NCBI GenBank assembly: GCA_009923125.1
Contig: RFUD01000121.1
Span: 1 to 7,023 of the forward strand
Source: Planctomycetia bacterium
GTDB taxonomy: Bacteria > Planctomycetota > Planctomycetia > Pirellulales > UBA1268
Direction: 5' to 3'
DNA: 7,023 bases
The notes below the pieces were generated by a model, which did not search any database, was not told where the DNA came from, and saw only the letters and a program-made list of their open reading frames with translations. The stretch's first letter is position 1; each line of letters starts with the position of its first letter. This document shows, one piece after another, positions 1 through 5,201 of this stretch. The position numbers and the translations under genes were made by a program.

Positions 1-46
1 CAAAACCCACGAGTCCTGTACTCTCAACACGACCGGAGTCGAGCAT
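1..46 (-). CDS. Possible start of a further leftward gene (partial, unidentified)
   Basis: On the minus strand an ATG at 46-44 opens a frame that stays open to the window edge, giving 15 residues beginning MLDSGRVESTGLVGF. It lies 47 bases past the stop of the TIM barrel gene and points the same way, so it could be the next gene of that operon. No strong Shine-Dalgarno precedes the ATG; the nearest GGAG is about 12 bases upstream. The DNA here is less GC-biased than the genes next to it, which weakens the coding case. Too little is visible to name a family. The alternative is that 1-93 is simply the untranslated end of the operon. Confidence 0.25.
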   Translation of the reverse strand, partial: MLDSGRVESTGLVGF

Positions 47-93
47 GCCTACCGCCGGCTCCGAATGCGGGCGGGTCTCACCTGCAGTGACGA

Positions 94-930
94 TCAGCGC
101 TGCATCAGGCGCCGCAAGAACGTGGCCGACTCGCGGGCGGTTTCCAGCCAGCGGTGCGACTGCCGCGGGAGTTCGACATGCAGGCCGCCGGAGTAGCCTG
201 CGGCCGCGAGCGCGGCGAACAGGGGCGGGAAGTCGACGTCGCCCGTACCGAGCGGCAGGTGTTCGTGGCGGCAGGCGACCATGTCGTCGACATGGACGTT
301 CACGACCTCGGCGGCCCGGGAGGCCAGCAGCGCGGATGCGGGACGTTCGCCCATGCATTCGAGATGGCCGAGATCGACCGTCAGCCGCAGGTGCTCCGGC
401 CGGCCCAGTCGCTCGTGCAGTGCCTCCTGGCGGGCGAGCGTGTCGATGAACATGCCCGGTTCGGGCTCGAAGCCGAGCACGATGCCACGCGCGGCGGCCC
501 GGTCGAGCACCGGACCGATGCCGCTCGTGAGCCGTTGCCAGAGCGTCTCGTCGTCGGCCGCGTCGCGGGCCATGCCCGACCACAGCGAGACGACCGGCGC
601 GCCGAGTTCGACGGCGAGGTCGATCACCCGCACGAGAAATTCGGTGCGCCGGTCGCGATCGGTGCGGTTCGGTGAGACGAGCGTCGGCTCGTGCTTGCGG
701 GCGGGATCGAGCAGGTGCCGCGCGCCGGTTTCCATCACGCGGTGGAAGCCGGCCGCATCGAGGCCGCTTCTCCAGCGGCCCGTCTCGGCGGCAAGGCCCG
801 GCGAAAACGGATCCAGCAGGTGGCGATCGGGCGTGATCGCGAGCGACTCGTAGCCGAGGTCCTTGAGGATCGGCACCGCGTCGAGCGGGGCGACGTCGCC
901 GATGCCGTTGGTGCTGAACCCGAGCCGCAT
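94..930 (-). CDS. Xylose isomerase-like TIM barrel protein (sugar phosphate isomerase/epimerase family)
   Basis: A 278-residue soluble protein of the AP endonuclease 2 / xylose isomerase-like TIM barrel superfamily; no signal peptide is seen. The metal-site pattern of the family is complete: E155 (in GFEPEPG), D186 with H189 (TVDLGH), H213 (VNVHVDD) and E253 (HVEL). The family's loop motif HLPLGTGDVDF is at 224-234. Members usually bind one divalent metal and isomerise, epimerise or dehydrate sugars or inositols; the substrate here cannot be read from sequence. The ATG at 930 follows GGAG at a spacing of 9. The gene starts 21 bases after the UbiA-like gene and is probably co-transcribed with it and the ABC exporter. 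It opens MRLGFSTNG and is shorter than the roughly 400-residue EboE proteins, so I do not call it eboE, although pairing of an EboC-like protein with a TIM barrel protein recalls ebo clusters. Confidence 0.85.
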   Translation of the reverse strand: MRLGFSTNGIGDVAPLDAVPILKDLGYESLAITPDRHLLDPFSPGLAAETGRWRSGLDAAGFHRVMETGARHLLDPARKHEPTLVSPNRTDRDRRTEFLVRVIDLAVELGAPVVSLWSGMARDAADDETLWQRLTSGIGPVLDRAAARGIVLGFEPEPGMFIDTLARQEALHERLGRPEHLRLTVDLGHLECMGERPASALLASRAAEVVNVHVDDMVACRHEHLPLGTGDVDFPPLFAALAAAGYSGGLHVELPRQSHRWLETARESATFLRRLMQR

Positions 931-951
931 GGTCTGGCGCTCCGAAGCTGC

Positions 952-1884
952 TCAGGTGGCCGACACGAGCTGCCGACCGACGAGGAACGGCACGAGCAGG
1001 AGCAGGACGACGATCGCCCAGGCCTCGCCGCACGCCGGCAGCACCAGCACCGCGGCGAGCGTGATCATCGACATGATCGCGTTGCCCACCGCCTGCTGTA
1101 CGCGGCCGCTCGCCGGATCGAGGATGCCGAGCACGTTGCGGAGGAGAATCGACGACGCCAGCACGGCCCACAGCGCGAGCCAGGGCAGGAGCCGCCCGGA
1201 CCGGAGCCACGCACTCCCCTCACCCGAGGCAGCGAGCAGCCAGGTCGAGGCCCCGGCGAGGCACAGCCCGACCAGCATCACGAGCGTCGCGATCGCGAGC
1301 TGGCCGGCCCGGCTGCGGCCCGCCTCATCGCGGGCGTAGAGCGTGATGCCGCCGGCGTAGAGCCCCATGCCGAGCGGGATCAGCCAGTCGGATGGGGCGT
1401 TGGGGCCGCCGGCGGCCGTCATGCCGAGCAGCCAGTTGAGGCCGCGGCACGTTCCCATCACGGCCGGGCCGAACGCGGTCGGCTTGGCGTGGCGGTCGTA
1501 CGTCCAGACCGCTGCGGCGAGCGCGGCGCCGACAAGTGCCACGGCTGGATGGGTCGAGCCGAACGCAGCCAGACATGCGGCCAGGCTGCCCAGCGTGAGC
1601 AGGCCGCGGCCCACCGTCGCCGCCGTGCCGACCGCGATCGTGCCGGAGGGCAGCGGCCGCTCGGGCCGCTCGCGCCGGTCGAGTTCCACGTCGAACACGT
1701 CGTTGAGCACCATGCCGGCCGCGTAGAACGCGAGGCTGGCGGCGAGAGCCCACCACAACGCCGGTGGCAACGGCCCGATCTCACGCGGCCGGGCCACGAT
1801 CAGAAACCCGGCCAGTACGTCGGCGGCCGCAGTGGCGTGATTGGGAATCCGCAGCAGCCGCAGCCAGGTGAGAATGGTCGTCAT
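952..1884 (-). CDS. UbiA-superfamily integral membrane protein, EboC-like
   Basis: A 310-residue polytopic membrane protein with about eight or nine hydrophobic helices, the usual size and shape of UbiA prenyltransferases. The first aspartate motif NDVFDVELD (61-69) fits NDxxDxxxD, which binds Mg-diphosphate in the family. The next conserved block is YDRHAKPTAFGPAVMG (129-144), followed by CRGLNWLLG; this matches the EboC branch as I know it. The region where prenyltransferases carry the second motif DxxYxxxD reads ITLYARDEAGR (180-190), lacking the leading Asp and one spacer residue. A standard aromatic prenyl transfer is therefore doubtful. It probably acts on or transports a lipophilic or isoprenoid-linked metabolite in the inner membrane. 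The ATG at 1884 has only a weak GGA upstream. It lies 24 bases after permease 2 and 21 bases before the TIM barrel gene, suggesting one operon. Family confidence is high, EboC assignment moderate and function unknown. Confidence 0.85.
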   Translation of the reverse strand: MTTILTWLRLLRIPNHATAAADVLAGFLIVARPREIGPLPPALWWALAASLAFYAAGMVLNDVFDVELDRRERPERPLPSGTIAVGTAATVGRGLLTLGSLAACLAAFGSTHPAVALVGAALAAAVWTYDRHAKPTAFGPAVMGTCRGLNWLLGMTAAGGPNAPSDWLIPLGMGLYAGGITLYARDEAGRSRAGQLAIATLVMLVGLCLAGASTWLLAASGEGSAWLRSGRLLPWLALWAVLASSILLRNVLGILDPASGRVQQAVGNAIMSMITLAAVLVLPACGEAWAIVVLLLLVPFLVGRQLVSAT

Positions 1885-1908
1885 GGCATGTTCCGGGAAT
1901 GTCCCATG

Positions 1909-2727
1909 CTAGCTGGACGCGCTGCGATACTTCGCGAGGGCGGCCTGGAAGACGAGCCGCGAGACGACCAGCGACGCGACCGCCGCCGTGACCGCGAGCC
2001 ACACGAGTCCCCAGGCCTGGCCTTCGAGCGGCTGCGCGATCACGCGGGCGGGCACGTTGACGACGAGCAGGATCGGGATCACGAACGTGCACAGCGCCCG
2101 GAGCGGCCCGCCCCACGGGCCGGCGTAGATCTCGGCCGGATACCGGGAGAAGTTGGTGAGGTAAAACCAGAAATCGTAGAGGCTCTGGTTGCGGCCAAGG
2201 AGGATCGTGGCGGCCGCGAGCATGATCACCAGACTGTAGAGGATCGCCACGCCGCACAGGATGAGGAGCGGATAGAGCAGCCAGACGACGGTCGGCGGCG
2301 CGTGGTCCATGCGGGCCAGCGCCCAGCCCAAGAGTCCGATCCCCACGAACCCGTTGGCGAACGACGAAAAATCGACCCGGTGCATCGACAGCAGGAACTG
2401 GGCGTCGAGCGGCTGCACGAGGACGCCGTCGAGGCCGCCGGTGCGGACCATCTCGGTCAGCTCCTCGGCGCTCGGCATGAAGAGCGCCTGAACGATCGAG
2501 TTGATGATGAGCCCGGTGGCGACGAACGCGAAAAACGGCTCCCGCGTCCAGCCCGTGCCCTTGCCGATCTCGGGTGTGAACTGGAAGACGAGCAGGTAGA
2601 AGGCCAGGTTCATCGACATCCAGCCGAGGCTCGTAAGGCACTCGAGCACGAAGTTCGCCCGAAACGTCATGTCGCGGACGAGGCACGCGCGGGCGAACGT
2701 CAGGAAGATGGAGAAATATCGGGCCAC
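1909..2727 (-). CDS. ABC-2 type transporter permease 2 (COG3694/DUF990-like)
   Basis: An integral membrane subunit of an ABC-2 type exporter, about 272 residues with six predicted helices (roughly 28-48, 66-84, 122-140, 146-175, 211-230 and 238-262). Family hallmarks are the cytoplasmic stretch GGLDGVLVQPLD (98-109) and FSRYPAEIY (193-201), both typical of the COG3694 permease that partners COG4587 and COG4586 proteins. Start choice: the frame also has a GTG at 2745, inside the upstream gene, but the GTG at 2727 has GGAGG (2737-2733) five bases upstream and begins just one base past the upstream stop, so I prefer it. This spacing implies translational coupling to permease 1. The protein presumably forms a heterodimeric pore with permease 1, driven by the ATPase two genes upstream. 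The exported substrate is not known for this family as a whole. Confidence 0.88.
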   Translation of the reverse strand: MARYFSIFLTFARACLVRDMTFRANFVLECLTSLGWMSMNLAFYLLVFQFTPEIGKGTGWTREPFFAFVATGLIINSIVQALFMPSAEELTEMVRTGGLDGVLVQPLDAQFLLSMHRVDFSSFANGFVGIGLLGWALARMDHAPPTVVWLLYPLLILCGVAILYSLVIMLAAATILLGRNQSLYDFWFYLTNFSRYPAEIYAGPWGGPLRALCTFVIPILLVVNVPARVIAQPLEGQAWGLVWLAVTAAVASLVVSRLVFQAALAKYRSASS

Positions 2728-2728
2728 G

Positions 2729-3592
2729 CTAGCCTCCGAACGCACTATAGCGCCTCGTGCCCCGCCACCAGGCGATGCGGCAGGCCACGGCCATCGCCAC
2801 GACCCATGCCGCCTCGATGGCGAGCGACCGCGCGAGTTCCGCCCCGCGGATCTTCCCCAGCCAGACGGCCGCCGGGAAATACGCCGTGTATTCGAAGGGC
2901 AGCCAGCGCACGACGTCGGCCACGCTCACGCCGGCGAGGCCAGTGGGCACACCGGCGAGCATGTCGAGCGGAAACATGTGGCCCGAGAGCAGGTACTGCA
3001 CGAGCATGTAGGCGAAGATGATGCTCGACACCTCGAGGAACCAGAACCCGAGCATCCCGAGCGTCGCCTCCATGAAGAACCCGAGCAGAAACGAGAGCAC
3101 GAGCGAAAGCGTGAACGCCCCGATCGTGGCGGCGTCGGGCACCGGGGGGAAATAGCCGCGGCAGACGAAGAAGACGGCCGCAAACGGGATGATCGCCACC
3201 AGATAGTAGACGAGCTTGTGCGCGATCCGGGCGGCGAGCAGGAACGACACGTAGTCGACCGGCTGCACGAGATACTTCTTGATCGAGCCGTCACGGACGC
3301 TGCGGGCAATGCCGCCGGCGAGCCCCGGCATGCTGGAAAAGGCCCGCGTGACCATCGTGAGCAGGTAGTAGGCCACGATGTCGGTGCGGGAGTAGCCGGC
3401 GATGTCGCTCCGCGTCGTCGCGGCGAACACCGCCGTCCAGAGGAACACCTGCGTCACGATCGGCAGGAACCGCATCGCGGTGCCGAGGATGAAGTCGCCG
3501 CGATACGCCAGCCGCTCTTCGAGGCAGATCACGAGCATCGTCCACCAGGCGCGGAGGCCAGGGAACGGCGGCGTGGCGTCGGCCCGGCTCAT
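2729..3592 (-). CDS. ABC-2 type transporter permease 1 (COG4587-like)
   Basis: A 287-residue inner-membrane permease with about six hydrophobic helices (roughly 37-58, 72-90, 115-145, 156-178, 183-205 and 258-276). The motif GSIKKYLVQPVDY (102-114) has the pattern seen at the same place in both permeases of this ABC-2 class (compare GGLDGVLVQPLD in the next gene), which shows that the two are distant homologues forming one heterodimer. The ATG at 3592 overlaps the ATPase stop in an ATGA junction, and a strong GGAGGAGG (3607-3600) sits seven bases upstream inside the ATPase gene, so the start is well supported and coupled translation is likely. Permease 2 follows one base after its stop. It probably carries a lipophilic or otherwise hydrophobic compound outward, but the substrate is unproven for the family. 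Confidence 0.88.
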   Translation of the reverse strand: MSRADATPPFPGLRAWWTMLVICLEERLAYRGDFILGTAMRFLPIVTQVFLWTAVFAATTRSDIAGYSRTDIVAYYLLTMVTRAFSSMPGLAGGIARSVRDGSIKKYLVQPVDYVSFLLAARIAHKLVYYLVAIIPFAAVFFVCRGYFPPVPDAATIGAFTLSLVLSFLLGFFMEATLGMLGFWFLEVSSIIFAYMLVQYLLSGHMFPLDMLAGVPTGLAGVSVADVVRWLPFEYTAYFPAAVWLGKIRGAELARSLAIEAAWVVAMAVACRIAWWRGTRRYSAFGG

Positions 3593-4635
3593 GCCCGCGC
3601 CTCCTCCGGCACCCGGGCCGGTGCGACCGCTCCCGACCGAAAGAGTTCCGCGACGATCTCCTCGAGCGGCACGTCCTCCACCGACACGTCGCGCACCTGC
3701 CGGCCGCGGAGGATCTCGGGGAGCACGTCGGCGATCCGCTGGCGGTCGATCCGCAGCGTCACCTGCGGCCCGCGGATCTCGCAGGGAAAGCCGAGGCGGG
3801 CGAATTCGGCCGCATCAGGGGTGTCGTCGAGATCGAGCGTCACGATCTTGTGCGTCGTGAAGCGATCGACGATCTGGTCGAGCGAACCGTCATAGAGGAT
3901 CGATCCGTCCGTGATCACGATCGCCCGGCGGCAGAGCGCGGCGACGTCCTTCATGTAGTGCGTCGTGAGCACGATCGTCATCCTGCGCTCGGCCTGGATG
4001 TGGGCGAGGAACCGGTGGAGCGCGTGCTGGGCCACGACGTCGAGCCCGATCGTGGGCTCGTCGAGGAACAGCACCTCCGGTTCGTGGAGGAGGGCCGCCA
4101 CGAGTTCGAGCTTCATCCGTTCGCCGAGCGAGAGATCGCGCACCGGCTGGAGCACGAGCTTCCGCACCCCCAGCAGATCGACGAGCTCGTCGCGGGTCCG
4201 CTCGAACCGCGCCGGCTCGATCCGGTAGATCTCCCGATGGAGGCGAAAGCTCTCGGCGGCGGGGAGGTCCCACCAGAGCTGGTTCTTCTGGCCCATCACG
4301 AGGGCGAAGCGGCGGCGAAAATCGTCGGCCCGCTCCCAGGGCACGTGGCCGAGCACCCGGGCGGTGCCCCGCGTGGGCGTGATGATCCCCGAGAGCAGCT
4401 TGAGGAATGTCGTCTTGCCGGCTCCATTCGGCCCGAGGAGGGCCACGAATTCCCCGCGGCCCACAGCCAGGCTCACGCCCTTGAGCGCCTCGACCACGCG
4501 ACTCGGCCGGTGGAACAGGCTCCTCACGCTCGCGGCGAGGCCCTCGGGCTTGTCGAACACCCGGTAGCTCTTGGCGAGCGCCTCGACCTCGATCACGGCG
4601 GCCGGTGCGCGGGCCTCTCCACTGGAGTTGTGCAT
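3589..4635 (-). CDS. ABC transporter ATP-binding protein (COG4586-like)
   Basis: The 348-residue ATPase subunit of the ABC-2 exporter, acting at the inner face of the membrane. All catalytic motifs are intact: Walker A GPNGAGKT (68-75), Q-loop Q116 in MGQKNQLWWDLP, signature LSLGE (168-172), Walker B VLFLDE (188-193), D-loop GLD (197-199) and switch H226. The segment KSYRVFDKPEG (22-32), with RSLFHRPSRVVEALKGVSL, and the GQKNQLWWDLP block are typical of the COG4586 ATPases that pair with two permeases of the kinds encoded next. A C-terminal extension of about 90 residues follows the ATPase core. The frame is open far upstream, but that part is antisense to ispF, so I start at the ATG at 4635. 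There is no Shine-Dalgarno before it, and a TATACT box lies 6 bases upstream, so the message may be leaderless. A GTG at residue 14 is a weaker alternative start. It overlaps permease 1 by four bases. Confidence 0.9.
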   Translation of the reverse strand: MHNSSGEARAPAAVIEVEALAKSYRVFDKPEGLAASVRSLFHRPSRVVEALKGVSLAVGRGEFVALLGPNGAGKTTFLKLLSGIITPTRGTARVLGHVPWERADDFRRRFALVMGQKNQLWWDLPAAESFRLHREIYRIEPARFERTRDELVDLLGVRKLVLQPVRDLSLGERMKLELVAALLHEPEVLFLDEPTIGLDVVAQHALHRFLAHIQAERRMTIVLTTHYMKDVAALCRRAIVITDGSILYDGSLDQIVDRFTTHKIVTLDLDDTPDAAEFARLGFPCEIRGPQVTLRIDRQRIADVLPEILRGRQVRDVSVEDVPLEEIVAELFRSGAVAPARVPEEARA

Positions 4636-4695
4636 GCGGGGAGTATAGGGGAAAACGGTGGCACGCTCGCGGCTCACGCGGCGGAAAGGAGCGGC
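4636..4695. promoter_or_regulatory. Divergent promoter region between the exporter operon and ispF-cysS
   Basis: This 60-base gap is the only space between the two divergent start codons, so it should hold promoters for at least the leftward operon. A good sigma-70-like -10 box, TATACT, reads leftward at 4647-4642; the usual 7-base distance would put the transcript start on the A of the ATPase ATG. The same TATA core read rightward is TATAGG (4644-4649) and could serve ispF. No convincing -35 hexamer is visible at 16-18 bases for either direction, so the promoter calls rest on the -10 box and on position alone. Confidence 0.45.
4685..4691 (+). promoter_or_regulatory. Shine-Dalgarno site of ispF
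   Basis: AAAGGAG ends four bases before the ATG at 4696. It fixes the ispF start within a frame that is open for several hundred bases upstream across the antisense ABC ATPase gene. Confidence 0.75.
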
Positions 4696-5181
4696 ATGTT
4701 TCGCATCGGACTCGGACACGACACCCACCGGCTCGGGGCGGGCGACACGCTCGTCATCGGCGGCATCCGAATCCCCCACGACAAGACGGCGATCGGCCAC
4801 AGCGATGCCGACGTGCTCCTGCACGCCATCACCGACGCGTTGCTCGGCGGCGCCGCCCTCGGAGACATCGGCGAGATGTTTCCCGACAGCGACCCTGCCA
4901 ACGAGGGGCGCGACTCGGCCGCCATGCTCCGGGCCGCTCACGCGCGGGTGGCGGCCGCGGGCTGGCGGGTCGTGAACCTGGATTGCGTGATTTTTGCCCA
5001 GCGGCCCAAAATCCTCCCGCATAGGGCGGCGATTCGTGAGCGGATCGCCGGAATCCTCGGCATCGACGCCTCGGCGGTGTGGCTCAAGGCGAAGACGGGC
5101 GAGCACGTCGGCCCGATCGGCGAGGAACTGGCGATCGGTGCGGAATGCGTCGTGCTCCTGGCAGGGACACGCGTGGAATGA
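4696..5181 (+). CDS. ispF: 2-C-methyl-D-erythritol 2,4-cyclodiphosphate synthase
   Basis: A 161-residue cytosolic enzyme of the MEP pathway that converts CDP-ME 2-phosphate to MEcPP with release of CMP, as a homotrimer. Length is normal (E. coli about 159). Zinc ligands D9, H11 and H43 correspond to E. coli D8, H10 and H42. HSDADVLLHAITDALLGGAA (35-54), DIG (57-59), FPDSDP (62-67) and the nucleotide-site K131/T134/E136 block (KAKTGE) are all present. The C-terminal part differs from the E. coli LGFTGRGEG pattern: it reads VGPIGEELA (138-146), and the residues that line the E. coli trimer cavity for isoprenoid diphosphates (F7, F139, R142) become H8, P140 and E143. The start at 4696 is set by AAAGGAG four bases upstream. 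cysS follows 20 bases after its stop, so the two are likely co-transcribed. Confidence 0.95.
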   Translation: MFRIGLGHDTHRLGAGDTLVIGGIRIPHDKTAIGHSDADVLLHAITDALLGGAALGDIGEMFPDSDPANEGRDSAAMLRAAHARVAAAGWRVVNLDCVIFAQRPKILPHRAAIRERIAGILGIDASAVWLKAKTGEHVGPIGEELAIGAECVVLLAGTRVE

Positions 5182-5192
5182 GCGAGCGGAAT

Positions 5193-5197
5193 GGAGG
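5193..5197 (+). promoter_or_regulatory. Shine-Dalgarno site deciding the cysS start
   Basis: GGAGG lies four bases before the ATG at 5202. A second in-frame ATG at 5178 overlaps the ispF stop (ATGA, 5178-5181) but has no comparable site, and the eight extra residues it would add (MSERNGGA) are not part of the conserved CysRS fold. Confidence 0.65.
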
Positions 5198-5201
5198 CGC
5201 G

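Noticed and set aside
11..40. Short inverted repeats (GAGT/ACTC and CGAC/GTCG) considered as a terminator or tRNA end
   Set aside because: Stems of only four pairs, no T-tract in the leftward direction, and no T-loop or acceptor pattern of a tRNA.
691..3021. A plus-strand open frame of 776 codons
   Set aside because: It runs antisense across the TIM barrel, UbiA-like and permease genes, which have clear family motifs. Its translation is rich in Arg, Glu, His, Asp and Gly with no domain, as expected from the reverse of GC-rich codons.
2669..3895. A plus-strand open frame of 408 codons
   Set aside because: Antisense to permease 1 and the end of the ATPase gene; low-complexity charged translation with no recognisable motif.
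4617..4627. An 11-base palindrome CTCCACTGGAG near the ATPase start, possible operator
   Set aside because: Short, inside the coding region and unrepeated; palindromes of this size arise easily in GC-rich DNA. No matching second site was found near the divergent promoter.
4636..5106. N-terminal extension of the ABC ATPase by about 157 codons
   Set aside because: The extension lies antisense within ispF, has no resemblance to ABC proteins, and the conserved fold begins just after the ATG at 4635.
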